A stretch of DNA of 64,000 nucleotides from Metaphire vulgaris (Eukaryota; Annelida; Clitellata; Crassiclitellata; Megascolecidae), in assembly GCA_018105865.1 (NCBI GenBank), contig CM030836.1:18861503-18925502 (forward strand). The letters run 5' to 3'. The notes under the pieces were generated by a model that made no database searches, had not been told where the DNA came from, and saw only the letters and a list, made by a program, of their open reading frames with translations. The position numbers and the translations under genes are program-made. This document shows, piece by piece, positions 51,201 through 62,255 of the stretch (within the stretch, counting starts at the first letter, position 1; every line of letters starts with the position of its first letter).

Positions 51201-51439
51201 CAGAGATGTTCATGGGTTGGATTAACCAATGGGTTGGGTTGGGTTTGGTCAGACTTTTCCATATTAATGGTGGGTTGGGTTGGGTCAGAAAATAAGTCAT
51301 GGTTTAAGAAACTGTAATGTATTACAGTGGGTTGGGTTGGGTCGAGTGAACCTATTATCGGCATGGGATGGATTGGGTTGGCGATTTGATGGGTTGGGTT
51401 GGATTGGTTTCTAAAAATATGGACCCATGGACAGCTCTG
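51201..51439. mobile_element. hAT-type element, CAGAGMTGTYCATGGGT family
   Basis: CAGAGATGTTCATGGGTTGG and ACCCATGGACAGCTCTG enclose 239 bp. The 8-bp duplication GGTGAACT is perfect. The interior is made of TTGGGTTGGGTT phrases. This is the reference copy for 389-535 and 47029-47235. Confidence 0.88.
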
Positions 51440-52571
51440 GGTGAACTATACGGTGCACAGGGAATACACGCCAAGAAAAAGAGAGTACAGCGCACTTATA
51501 TACATGTACACACATGACCTTGATGAACTGAAACAACCAATGGGAAAACCAGTGTATAAGATCTTTATGGTGGCAACATTCAACATTGGCGACGTGAACA
51601 TATTTTGTGGACACCACTTTGGGCGTACAAATTCTGGCGCCGCAGGTAGCGTTCTATCTGCCACAAAAGTTGGGATGTCCACAGTCCAGACATAACATGC
51701 GATGGGCAATTCTTCCTCCTACTTTGTTAACGGTGATCGGTGCCCCACAATATTTTTTAAAAGTTTTAGAAGTTTTAGTCAGTAGTAGGCCTAAGTGAGC
51801 TTTATTGGACATAAATCACGTCCTTTATAATTATAAATGGTGTTTTTGTTGTCTATAAAACCTGCCATACGCTAGACCTACAATGGACCAGATATCCTAA
51901 ATTCGCAGACATTTTATAGGTCTATACTTCACTGTTCAACAGGCCTTCCATTGGCTATGGCACGCCACGAAATGGCTATAAATGGCGAGATAGTAGGCTA
52001 TTGCGTGATACTAATGTGTAATCTTGGTGCTCGGCAATTTTAGTATGGCATAAATTTTTTGGTCCTTCACTTTTCTGGTCATCTTTCGTGAATTTATCTT
52101 TTCTGCTAATAATTTTAGTGTTTTTCTTCATTGGACAGTTAGAGCAGACTGAAAAGGGCCGAATAGGCCTACAGTTGTATCGGGTAAATATGTCGACAGT
52201 GATGAATGTTGCTAACAGACGATCGCAAAAAAACACAACTAAACAAAACGCTGAGTTTGGAAGAAGAAGAAGAAGAAGAAGAAGAAGATTGACTTCTGCA
52301 ATATATACATAAAGACGAGATGGTGGTTTTGAAGTGGCAGACTTTTGAAGTGGAGCGGGAAAGCAGCAATGAATTATTTTAAAACGATTGTACAGCAAGA
52401 CTCGCGGTTCCTTGTGTACTATATACTGTTGTAATGTATCAGTTTCAAATCCATAGCGTTTCGGTTTTTCGCCACGATGAAAAGAAATAGCAAACGAAAT
52501 GTTGGGGGGGCTTTGGGAAGGGCACGTTCCTACGTGGCCCCGCGAATCCACCTATGGAATATGGAATATTA

Positions 52572-52604
<33 letters not shown>

Positions 52605-52634
52605 CTGGATATTCATTCCGTCTCCGGCCTGCAA

Positions 52635-52659
<25 letters not shown>

Positions 52660-52666
<7 letters not shown>

Positions 52667-52763
52667 CTGTATATACTGTATATACTGTATATACTGTATA
52701 TGCTGTATATACTGTATATACTGTACTGTATATACTGTATATACTGTACTGTATATACTGTAC
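52660..52763. repeat. TATACTGTA repeat before NALF exon 3
   Basis: About ten TATACTGTA units, some shortened to ACTGTA, end 29 bp before the exon 3 acceptor dinucleotide-to-exon boundary. The array lies where a branch point would normally be. Confidence 0.85.
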
Positions 52764-52792
52764 ATAAGTCTAATCTATGTTCTCTTTTGCAG

Positions 52793-53060
52793 GTATCCAT
52801 ACAAAATTTGACGAAACGAACCTCAGGTTATGTCACTATCTCTGCGAAGACCATTCGATTAACCCTCAAACGGAGGGCCGATATGCAATCAGCAGCAGCA
52901 GCAGCAGCAGCAGCATACATCAGAGCAACTGCAGCAACAGTACGTCCAGCAACGTCTGTATCTTTGCAATCGGCGAACGTGACGGAAGCGATGAAAGGAC
53001 CGAACCGGTGGTCGAAGTTTTTGTTCCTCTTGTTTCCAAAGTTCTCGAGACCCCCACCAC

Positions 53061-53098
<38 letters not shown>

Positions 53099-53298
53099 AA
53101 CCGACGCCGCCGCCGCCGCCGTCGTCGACGCTGAGCAAACACAACGACTCGCCGGGCGATTTCGGCCTCGACGCGCGACGGTTGCGACCATCAACGACTC
53201 TCAGAGCGTCGATTTCGGCCTCCGATGAACGACGGCTCGGCCTCCGGTCGAGTATATATGATCTTCCGTCGTCAGCAGACGACGTTCAACAAAGATGA
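52793..53298 (+). CDS. NALF1: NALCN accessory factor (NALF/FAM155-like), exon 3 (terminal)
   Basis: The acceptor TCTCTTTTGCAG precedes the exon; phase 1 matches exon 2 and the join codes Ser (AGT). The coding length of the three exons, 2109 nt, is divisible by three and predicts 702 residues. The exon has the last cysteines (LRLCHYLCEDHS), then a tail with poly-Ser, Asn-rich, poly-Ala (about 12) and poly-Pro runs, and ends DDVQQR with TGA at 53296-53298. The tail is low-complexity and has no recognised domain. A 35-bp exact repeat flanks the exon (52604-52638 and 53351-53385). Assignment depends on the frame match to exon 2; a small missed exon between them cannot be excluded. Confidence 0.65.
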
Positions 53299-54106
53299 TG
53301 ATGATGATGATGATGATGATGACGAAGATGATGATGGCGCCAAAATCGAAACTGGATATTCATTCCGTCTCCGGCCTGCAAATCACTTTCCGTCAACAGT
53401 GTTTTCTTAGCGTATTCCTGTTAAGTCCGCTCGAGTGAAATATATAGCTAATCAGATTCGAAAGGCACGAAAGGTTAGGTCGTAAACGTCCAAGCGAATA
53501 ACAAGCGGGTCAAGCAAGCTATACTGCGGTGCTACTCAGGGCGCGATTTGAATGGGGAAAGGGGGATTCCCCCCCCCACTGCCCAACTGCATCCCCCCTA
53601 CTGCTACATCCCTTCACCACTATATCGGTATCCCCCCACTGATACATTTCCCCAACAACTACATCCCCCCAAACTCTTGTCCCCCTCAAATATTCCCTCC
53701 CCCCACTGCTCCAGTCACAAATCGCACCCTGGCGTTACTAACGAAAGCGCTGTATAAACAAACGAAATCTTACTTACTTTAGGGCCTACTTGCTCGACTC
53801 TCGGAAGATAATATATCGGCTGGCCGCCATTGACTTCTCCGCGGGAATTTAGTTGTTTTTTCCCCCGAGCAGGCGCTTGAATCGTGCTGAGTCGGAGTGG
53901 GACGCGAGGAACTGAGTTATTATATAAAACGAACGCTTTCAAAAGAAAGGCAGCTCAATTCTTATGGAATACATTTACAGTGATAATGTGTTCTGTACGT
54001 GTTCGAATCTCACTTCTAGAAAAATTTCTGGTGAAATAAATAAATAAATAAATAGATTAATTAAGAATTATTATTTCGTCTAATTGCTACGCGTAGGCCT
54101 AAAACG

Positions 54107-54299
54107 CATGGGCGTCCGCAAAAATGTTTCCAGGGGGGGTGCAAAACAGTTTTGTGACAAAAGAAATTAAAAAATTTTCCAGGGGGTTCAAAACAGGGTC
54201 TCGTGATGAAAGAAACGAGTAATTTTACGTTTTTTCATTACTTCACAATTTTTCCAGGGGGTGAAATTGCACCCCTTGCACCCCATCCGGACGCCCATG
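54107..54299. mobile_element. Short hAT-type element, CATGGGCGTCCGCA ends
   Basis: CATGGGCGTCCGCA and ATCCGGACGCCCATG enclose 193 bp. The flanks CTAAAACG and TTAAAACG match at 7 of 8. Same family as 613-824; TTTCCAGGGGG recurs three times inside. Confidence 0.8.
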
Positions 54300-54357
54300 T
54301 TAAAACGGTAAAGTTGCTTTGCGACGATTGCATTGTATACGTTCAGCATATCACGAG

Positions 54358-54537
54358 CAGTGGCGGATCTAGGATTTGGCAAGTGGGGGGCGTTGGGGTG
54401 GCGACTTCTAATCATGGGGGCCAACCGTTTGTTGTTTAGTGTATGTAGCATTAAGTATAGGGTCCCAACAGGGGGCCACTGGGGGAGGCATTCAATAGGG
54501 GAGCATGGGCCCCTGGCCCCCAGTGGAGCCTCCACTG
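54358..54537. mobile_element. Short hAT-type element, CAGTGGCGGCTCC family
   Basis: CAGTGGCGGATCTAGGATTT and GTGGAGCCTCCACTG enclose 180 bp with a perfect 8-bp duplication ATCACGAG. The interior matches 2642-2826 in inverse orientation. This is the best-bounded copy of the family. Confidence 0.92.
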
Positions 54538-55718
54538 ATCACGAGGTGCACAGTTGACCTTGTTAAGATCGTCTGTTCAGTGGCGCTTCCAGGAATTCTT
54601 GGTGGGGGATAAGAAAAAAGAAATAAGAGAAAAGAGGGAATTCTCAGTGTTTTCTCCCACTAAATGTGAACTACGCATGCATAGAGAAGTGTTTATAATC
54701 TAGACTTCTGGACTCCGGAAGGAACTGACAAGGCTGGGGGAAGTCAGCTAGGGGGTCTGGGGAGGATCCCCAGCAGAAAACGCATTTGTATGAATTTAGG
54801 ACATATTTTGTAGCTCAAATATGGATTAAAAACTGAAAAAAGAACCAATCAGCCTCACAACCTGCAGTGCAAAGCACGAATTTGTATCTAATTTGTATCA
54901 ATTTCCATTGTAACTGTAACCATAATATGGATTTTAAGACAAGTAATCGGAATTATTCTGTTCTCAAAAATTCAATATGAATTGAATATTGTATATAGGG
55001 CCTATGCATGAGGAGTTGAAGACTTAGCGTAAAAAACAACGAGATTGAAGTATTTATTCGAAATTTATGAAATTTCGCCCACATTAAAGATCATCTATTC
55101 TACAGAAGATTTACAAATTTCACCAAAATCAGTTGTACGTTTTACGAGATATTAATTTTTTAAAATTTGAACAGAAAAATGCAAGTTTCCACAATGGGAA
55201 TATCACCATTGCAATCTCGCGTCATTACGTCATTTACAAGTTTGTGATCGAAGTGACCACCACTTGCTCGTATAGGCCTAGACGATCGAATCTTAATAAC
55301 AATTTTGAGACAAGTCCAGAATTACAGTACCAGAAACTTTTTAGCAGAATTTCCTGATAGGCACAGTGGTCACTTCGATAGCTCAAATCGACTTCTGCGG
55401 CAGGGAAGCGAAACAGGCTTTGCAGATAAGCGGTACGTACGGCGATGGCAGGCAATGGACGACCTGGACGACCGAAAACATTGAAACCGTTGCACAGCGC
55501 GTTCAAAAATGCGTCTTCAATGGAAGATGATCGTCTAAACGGATTAATTAACCTTGACGTATGTCCACAAAGATATTGACGTAGACCTGACCTATCCATA
55601 TAGACAACGCCATCGACAAGTTCGCTTTCAACAATAGAAAACTCGATATTGCACTAGACCCTATGACTTCGTAAAACCCTACATTGTCAATTCTGAACAT
55701 TATATTTATAAATCAAAT

Positions 55719-56013
55719 CAGTGGCGTAGCGTGACTTTTGGAGGCCCGGGGGGCATCTTTGACATAGGGGCCCCAGAGTTTCGAACTGACGAGCAAAAAA
55801 AAGTTTAAAAGTTATCATCTCCAACTTTTCCCTTTTTTAGCCCTGACGAGCAAAAAAAGGTCCTCACCGCATCATTTCCATCATTTCTAGGGTTAGGGAG
55901 GGTTAAGTTTAAGTTAGGGTTAACCCTAACCTAACCCTCTTCGGGCCCCCCCCCCGCCCGGCCCCGGGGGCAGTCAACAAAGTGCCCCCGCCCCTCCCCT
56001 AGTTACGCCACTG
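55719..56013. mobile_element. hAT-type element, CAGTGGCGTAGC family
   Basis: CAGTGGCGTAGCGTGAC and GTTACGCCACTG enclose 295 bp with a perfect 8-bp duplication AATCAAAT. Two shared cores (TGACGAGCAAAAAAA) are at 55787 and 55844. A telomere-like palindrome GTTAGGGTTAACCCTAAC lies at 55913-55930. Confidence 0.9.
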
Positions 56014-56264
56014 AATCAAATCAATAGAATTCTTCTAACCCGTTTACACATAATTCCTTTGACAATTGACGGGATCTTCCTAGAAATTCATTGCATCCCC
56101 CAACCAAGATTTTTTGAACCTCCACTGTCGTCGGGGGCTTCATTCGCAGATCGATGGGTCAAACAGGAACAGTTTATGACTGTAATTTAAAAGGTGACAA
56201 TGCGCTGGTTTTACGAAGTGATGTAGGCGATGAATCCCCCGGAGACCGTTGATTTGGAAACAAC

Positions 56265-56472
56265 CAGGCCCGCCGAGAGAAATTCCGGGCCCCTGTGCAG
56301 AATAAAATTTCTTGACGAACTTTTTTGCTTGTCAACCTTTTCACGCCGGGCCCCCTTTACTTTAGTGTTATTATTCGTATTATTGTTAATTATACGTATT
56401 CATCATGGGCCCGGCCCCCCAGACCGTCGGGTCCCTGTGCAGTTGCCCCCCTGACCCCTCTCGGCGGCCCTG
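56265..56472. mobile_element. hAT-type element, CAGGCCCGCCGAGAG family
   Basis: CAGGCCCGCCGAGAG and CTCTCGGCGGCCCTG enclose 208 bp with a perfect 8-bp duplication GAAACAAC. The reverse shared core ACTTTTTTGCTTGTCA is near 56322. This terminal sequence was not seen elsewhere in the window. Confidence 0.88.
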
Positions 56473-57256
56473 GAAACAACTAGCCACTATCCCTGACAGT
56501 AATAGTACGAGGGACATCAACAAAAGAGATTTCTGCCGAGCAGCGAGTGAAATGGCTATAGAGGCGATCGCGAGACGTTCCTTAATTTTGTATTACAAGT
56601 TTTATAGTCGACGCAAATATTACAAAATCGATTATCGATTCTCTGTGTGACTTTAACCAATGGAAAGACTATTAATTGTTACTGTAGCTGTGCAGATATG
56701 CAATACTTTCAGCGGATTGATGAAACATCGGAATTTTTAGAATCAGATTTTCTTTAGTTCACCGTCATCATTGCGTCAAATCTTGCAAGGATCGTCAATA
56801 CTGCAGCATGCCAAACATTCCGGGGAGGGGATTTGAAATTTCCGCGGGGAGGGGGAGGGACGGGCAATTTCCCCAGAAACGGCCTAGACTAAACCCTGTT
56901 CCTATCACTGTTATTCTACAGCGCTCGATATGCAACACTTCTCAGCCTTTTCAAACCGCACGCTATACTGTAGCCTACAGTCTCTCAAGTCTCAACAACA
57001 AAATAATAATGATTACGTCTCACAAGCATCCCTTCTCCGATTTTCGGACACCGGGCCTGTTTTAAGTTTACTTTCGCAAAGCAGCAAATACGCCAATGTA
57101 AAGACCGCAATGACAACAACTCTAGGCCCTATAGAAAATATTATAGACACACTGAAGTCAAAAAATAAAACGGGTTTATGAAACATAAAAAGTTACTCTA
57201 GTTACTTTTAGGTGGGCCTAACTAAGTAGGTCTAATGCAGCTAAACAAATGGCCTA

Positions 57257-57664
57257 GGGGGCTGTCCATTAATTATGTCAACAATTTTTGGGCAACTTTT
57301 GACCCCCTCCCCTCCTTGTCAACAACTGTCAACTTTCACTTACCCCCCCCATAATTACGTCAACAACTCTTGACCCCCTCCCCAAGATCAATGACAGGTC
57401 CAATAACAAGGTTATTATTTTGTGGTGATGACCATTTTTTCCCTTTTTCCTCATCGAGCGTCAAAATGTGGAGATGATGACCTTTTTTCTCATGCTTTTT
57501 CCATTGTAATAAGTAGTAGGCTATTCTATGAAATTTCCTATTTTTTGATTATTTGAAAAAGTGAAATTGTTGACGTCAACTTCTCTTGACCCCCTCCTCC
57601 CCTGTCAACAACTGTCAAACTTTTCCAACCCCCTAAATTGTTGACGTAATTAATGGACAGTCCT
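57257..57664. mobile_element. Inverted-repeat element, GGCTGTCCATTAATTA ends
   Basis: GGCTGTCCATTAATTATGTC and GACGTAATTAATGGACAGTC are inverse ends of about 408 bp. The interior has CAACAATTTT and TTGACCCCCTCC phrases and two decayed, reversed core-like motifs (GATGACCWTTTTTT). No clean target duplication was found, so the superfamily is open. A decayed copy is in RBM45 intron 1 at about 61850-62140. Confidence 0.7.
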
Positions 57665-57930
57665 AGGCCTACCGTTAAAGATGAAATGACATTGCAAAAC
57701 AAATGACAAAAGTCATTTAATAAAAAAAAATTAATATAGGGCCTAATAGGCATATTATTTAACCAATGGAAATCACGAAATAATAGACCTGCTTGTCTTA
57801 TTTTAGCCCATTTAGTGATACGTAGATTGTTGGTTATACCTGATGTCATCATGTCAATTATTTACATTGATTTAAATAGGGCCTACCTGCTGAAAAAACG
57901 AACGAAGCGACCTCTGCCAGGAATGAGACG

Positions 57931-57951
57931 CCAATCGTTGCTACTAGCAAC
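57931..57951. promoter_or_regulatory. CCAAT box with X-box-like palindrome
   Basis: CCAAT at 57931-57935 is followed by GTTGCTACTAGCAAC at 57937-57951, two half-sites fitting the RFX X-box with a 3-bp spacer. They lie about 220 bp upstream of the palmitoyltransferase start, a usual promoter distance. A GA-rich tract at 58020-58048 lies between. Function is inferred from motif and position only. Confidence 0.35.
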
Positions 57952-58172
57952 GCAGGTAACAGCAGGTAACGATGTCTGAATTATTTTAATAAGGCTGTTA
58001 TTAACAAGTAAAGATCGCAGAGAGAGCGAGAGCGAGAGAGAGAGAGAGCGCTGTAATTACTTGGTAAAGTAAGCGTAATCGGCGTTTTCCGATCGTCTAA
58101 TCTGGAAAAGGATTGCGTCCGGGATTGCGTAATCGCCATGGAAGCTCCGGAACGGGATAACGCTGCGCCACA

Positions 58173-59127
58173 ATGGCGGTCGCGCCCCCCGTGGTCGTGA
58201 CGGCAGGGGCCGGGTCTCGCACGAGACCGAGTCGTCGACGGCCGCCAACCGGGCGGGAGTGGCGTTCTTCTGGGTCGTCAGCGTCAGCCTCGTCTTCACG
58301 TCGCTGTTCATCTACCTGCCGCAGCTGGAGACCGCTCGCGGCATGGCGTACGTCGAGGCCCTGGCGCTCAAGGCTCTCGTGTGGATCATCTTCGCCGAGC
58401 TGGTCATCAACTGGGGCCTGTGTTCGATGAAGGAGCTGTCGAGGGTGACCGCCCGTCGCATCCAGCGCAGCCTCGCCAACGCGCAGCTGGCCGCCGCCGC
58501 CGCCGCCGACGACGGATTCCCCTTTTCTTCGTTCCCATCGAGGACATGGCTCCGTGTCCGTCCTGTCAGGTTCCGGTGCCGCCGAGGGCGCGCCACTGCC
58601 GGCTGTGCAGCATGTGCGTACTGAAGCGCCATCATCACTGCTACTTTACGGCGTCGTGCATCGGGTTTTCCAACCAGAGGTACTTTGTCGTCCTCACCTT
58701 CTACGTCGCGGCCGGTGCCTTTTACGGAGCGCTGTTGATCTGGGGCTATGCGGAGGGCGTTCTGCCCCACGACTCCTGGCTTCACTGCGGACGGTACGTT
58801 CCGGTTGTCGCGCTCTTTCAGTGGTTCGCAGGCGACTTGAATCTCGAACACCTCCTTCTGTCTCTTCAGCTCTCGACCTGTATCTTCACCTTTGGGATGG
58901 CTCTTCGGTATTTCGTCCGGGAAATACGCGCGATCCTCCGCGAGCAGACGACGTACGAAGCCAGCAAAGACATCCGTCTCTACCACACGAACAGCAGTAC
59001 CGGGACCAAGTTCAGGGAAGTTTTCGGCTCGTACTGGCTCCTCAATTTTCTTCTCCCGCTCCCAACACTGCCCTTGGGGGTCGATGGCATACAATGGAAG
59101 ACATTCAAACAGCTGAAGTCACAGTAA
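58173..59127 (+). CDS. DHHC-type protein S-acyltransferase with HHHC signature
   Basis: This intronless gene encodes about 318 residues of a membrane palmitoyltransferase, nearest in architecture to the short ZDHHC22/24 group. Two TM segments (FFWVVSVSLVFTSLFIYLP and ALVWIIFAELVINW) precede the Cys-rich domain CPSCQVPVPPRARHCRLCSM, CVLKRHHHCYFTASCIGFSN, and two or more TM segments follow. Zinc-binding Cys/His and the catalytic Cys are present, but the first residue of DHHC is His (codon CAT instead of GAT). The C-terminus LPTLPLGVDGIQWKTFK resembles the end of ZDHHC24. Two frame changes are needed, each as if one base were missing: in the first 85 bp after the ATG (GGGGCCGGG) and at CCCCTTTTC near 58520-58535. 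The start (ATG 58173) is therefore tentative. Confidence 0.82.
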
Positions 59128-60373
59128 TACTATTGGTTCTGTTAGAAATTTCATTATCATCACAACTGCGCTGCTGTATCTTAAAGATCTGATGTGACTC
59201 GACAAATTTTTTTAAGAGAATGCTATTTTAAAATGAAGATGTGATCGCTGCTACTTTGCAAGTCCATTTAAGTGTTGCAGCGTCCATTTTGTTGCATTTT
59301 ATTATATTCTTTATTGGCTGAAATAATGAAGTAAATGATCTGATGTACATCTAAGATGGTGGTCAAATTCAAGAACTTTCTACATTGGAGCAGACCTGGT
59401 CAGAAAAATGGTCATGTCCTAATATCTCAACCTTATCTTGGCTTGATTTCAGTCAACGGGACATAAACCCTTGACATTTCAAACACTGATCTTAGCTTTA
59501 CTTGTTGACAAATTTAGCAGATCTGATTTATTTTTGAAGGTTTGACGTAAAAATATTTACTATTTCCGTTTGTATTTCTTCATATTCTATGAGAAGTCTA
59601 CTTTTCTTGATAATGACTTGATCTCACCGTATCGGCTCACAGTTTATTAGTCATGGGTTAATTTTTTCTATGTGTTTTGTAGTTGAGTTTTTGCTGTTTT
59701 TCTGTGTTCAGTGTATATGAATAGCAATGGTGATGATGCAATACACCCAATTAATGTAGAAAATACAATTTAAAACATGACCATTGATTTCTCTTCTGCC
59801 ATATTTTCTTGGGAGTTTGAACAAACGAGGTTGTTTTCAGGGTCTTTGCATCTAGCACATGTCCAGAATTATTGAAAGCTATCAAGACCTTGAGTAGAGT
59901 TGGCGTCAAGAAGGGTATCCAACTATAGAGAAAATCTACAAATAGTCCCTTTGTATTCTACATTAATTGGGTTGGCTATAGGCCTAAATGTATTAAATTG
60001 CACAGTTATGAATATTGGCATAATTTATTAAGTAGTTTTAGAATATTGAATTTACTGAGATTTTTACAGATTCAATCACTTTCAGCTATGCAGTAGTAGT
60101 AGTGAGTAGCATGTGGACAGTAGTAGCATATTAGAATATCTTTATAATGCATTTTATTCCAAATCTGTTGAAAACGTGTATTTATTTTTGCCATTTGGAA
60201 GTAGCATAATATATGGTATTCTTGCTAACTATTTCGAGTGTAGCAAAGAAAAAACGTATTGATGATACTGATCATCTGTCTCTGTGAAGTGTATTATGTT
60301 TTCATAGCTAACATATAATTAAAAATACAGTCAAACACAACTAATGTCATTCATCTTACTGCTGACCTCCCTA

Positions 60374-60557
60374 CAGGGATATTTTTACACCCCCTAACAT
60401 CCTCCCACCCCACCCCAATTTGAAGTCGACACCCCCCCCCAAACAAATTTGGTAATGTGACAATGGTATGCAGATAAAATGCATACTAATTAGCTCTGGA
60501 CACCCCAATTTGAGGTCGACACCCCCCACCAAATTCACAATCCTAGAAATATCCCTG
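60374..60557. mobile_element. hAT-type element, CAGGGATATTT family
   Basis: CAGGGATATTTTTACACCCC and CCTAGAAATATCCCTG enclose 184 bp. The flanks CCTCCCTA and TCTCCTTA match at 6 of 8. It is inverted relative to 12314-12490. Confidence 0.72.
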
Positions 60558-60789
60558 TCTCCTTATTAAACTCCATTTAGTTTAACCCACTACTGTCCCT
60601 CTTATGGCTGCGCCATTGGACATTAAGACAGATATGCACAGTCGCACATCACATTTAGTCCACAGCCGCAGAAGATTCTGAGATTTAATTCAAAGATTCA
60701 ATTTAACTGTGAGCGCTGATGCATACCTTAACAGTTAAATGTGCAAATTGTGCTTTATTATTGAGTAGCCATCTTCATTGCCTGGACAC

Positions 60790-61100
60790 AATATTCTAGA
60801 TGAGGCCTTATACTAATGACATATAGTTTTAGGATTACATCTTTGTCTCAACTCACTATTGTCCTTTTCATCATTCCCAACATTTGGTTTCCCTTTTTTG
60901 CTGCCTCGATCCATGCATTGGTGAGATGGATGATAACCCCGAAGTCTCTTTCTTTTTCTGTTGTAGTTAGAACCTTCCCCCCTAAAGAATATTCGTTACC
61001 ATTATTAGATTTTCCAACATGCATTACAGAACATTTATCAATATTGAAAAGCATCTGCCAGTCCACAGACCACTGAAACAATTTCCTTTTCCTCCTGGTT
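60790..61100 (-). pseudogene. CR1/Jockey-like LINE reverse-transcriptase fragment
   Basis: On the minus strand 61081 to 60848 encodes WSVDWQMLFNIDKCSVMHVG, then TTTEKERDFGVI and AAKKGNQMLGMMKRT; after a frame change, IRPHLEYCVQA follows. These are successive conserved blocks after the RT catalytic core in CR1/Jockey/L2-type elements. The element lacks all else and is broken by stops. Confidence 0.75.
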
Positions 61101-61396
61101 GAGTCGAGTCAGAATTAAGAATTCGCCAATCTATTTCTCATAGAGATTTTACTTATTAAATCCCAATGTCAATTTGATTTTTAGCTATCAGCTGACGGCC
61201 ATGAATAACTAAATCTTACATTTATAATTAATTTTGAGTAAATTGAAGCCTCATATGCTGTAAGCAGAATAATTAAAATATCCAAAATCTGTAGCAGCAG
61301 CATTGAACCAAGCACAGCCAGCGCCATTTTGTTTTTGGTTGTAAGACATTCTGGATTTTAAAGGAATCTTATTTCTTCAAAATTACCTCTCTGAGA

Positions 61397-61553
61397 ATGA
61401 CCCCGAAGCTCAAGACCGGCGATAATTACAATCGAATATTTATTCTTGGCGGAAAAGAATGTTCGGAGCAGGAGATGAAGTCGATGTTTGCGAAGTTTGG
61501 AGACGTCAAAGATATTCACATCATCCGAGACAAGAAAACGTCGGAGAGTAAAG
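61397..61553 (+). CDS. RBM45: RBM45-like RNA-binding protein, exon 1
   Basis: RBM45 is a multi-RRM RNA-binding protein implicated in neural development and RNA processing. This exon starts MTPKLKTGDNYNRIFILGG at the first Met and covers the first half of RRM1: RNP2 RIFILGG, then a helix EQEMKSMFAKFGDVKDIHII and RDKKTSESKG. That order matches the vertebrate RRM1 (SRIF... FGDIQDI... RDKxTKESKG). It ends one base into a Gly codon at donor GTACTC (phase 1). The N-terminal tail before RRM1 is only about 12 residues, shorter than in vertebrates. Confidence 0.85.
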
Positions 61554-62157
61554 GTACTCGACAGCAAATCCACAAACACCAGAATTTTAAAAATATTATT
61601 TGCTTATTAATTCGTTTTTATTTAGGAAATCTTTCGGATGTAGTTGCTGCTACTCTAGTTCGTTGCGTCATTTTGCATCGATCACGGCTGTGACAACGTT
61701 CGATTTTCGCAGTCTTATTTATATAGCGCATTATATCTGCGCATTTTTCAGATATCGCATTTGTTTTGTCAAGATCGTTTATATATGCGCATTATATCTG
61801 GCCCTAACATTTTTCAGATATCGCAACTTTTTGTTTTGTCAGATTTTGGTTTCATACGTCAACAATTTAGGGAAGGATTTGGGGTTTTGACAGTTGTTGA
61901 CGGGGGAGGGGATCAAGAGAATTTGACGTCAACAATTTCACTTTTTTACAAATAACCAAAAAATAGGAAATTTCATGGCCTACTGATTACAATGGAAAAA
62001 CCATGGCTCATACCACATTTTGACACTTGATGAGCAAAAAGGAAAAAATAACCACCAAAATAATCACCTTAAAACCTGTTTGTTTGGGGATCAACAGTTT
62101 TTGACGTTATGGGGGTTATGGTTGACAGTTGATTTTGGTTGTTTAATGTTTTGTTAG
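61554..62157 (+). other. RBM45 intron 1 with a decayed inverted-repeat element
   Basis: The 604-bp intron contains a decayed copy of the 57257-57664 family at about 61850-62140 (ACGTCAACAATTTAGGGAAG, GACGTCAACAATTTCAC) and a TTTATATAGCGCATTATATC phrase near 61716, repeated about 60 bp on. Confidence 0.6.
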
Positions 62158-62255
62158 GCATTACCTATGTGACGTATAGCAGAGCATCAGAAGCAGCTCT
62201 GGCCATTGAGGAAATGAATGGAAAGCCAGTTGGAGACAATCCTCGACCAATGAAG
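62158..62255 (+). CDS. RBM45: RBM45-like RNA-binding protein, exon 2
   Basis: The acceptor GTTAG joins in phase 1 to give SKGITYVTYSRASEAALAIE, the RNP1 block of RRM1, then EMNGKPVGDNPRPMK. The exon ends after AAG at 62255, phase 0. The donor is GTTCTC, a weak match. If not used, translation would run VLFQTF to a stop at 62274-62276. Confidence 0.82.

Larger units (their letters stand above)
53299..57930. other. Intergenic region dense in short elements
   Basis: After a (GAT)n tract at 53296-53340 and the second copy of the 35-bp repeat, no gene is seen. A C-rich tract at 53560-53710 resembles decayed transposon ends. Elements at 54107, 54358, 54580 (truncated, CAGTGGCGCTTCCAGGAATT), 55719, 56265 and 57257 take up about a third of the region. 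Sequence near 54670-54780 and 56812-56900 resembles pieces of the 28587-type family. Confidence 0.6.
59128..61396. other. 3' flank of the acyltransferase and intergenic DNA
   Basis: AT-rich DNA, probably 3' untranslated sequence at first; no canonical AATAAA was assigned. It holds the 60374-60557 element and a LINE fragment at about 60790-61100. From about 61100 it leads into the RBM45 upstream region, with no clear promoter motif. Confidence 0.5.

Noticed and set aside
58312..59094. 260-codon minus-strand frame opposite the acyltransferase
   Set aside because: The plus strand has a recognisable DHHC domain with membrane segments in the right order; the minus frame has none.
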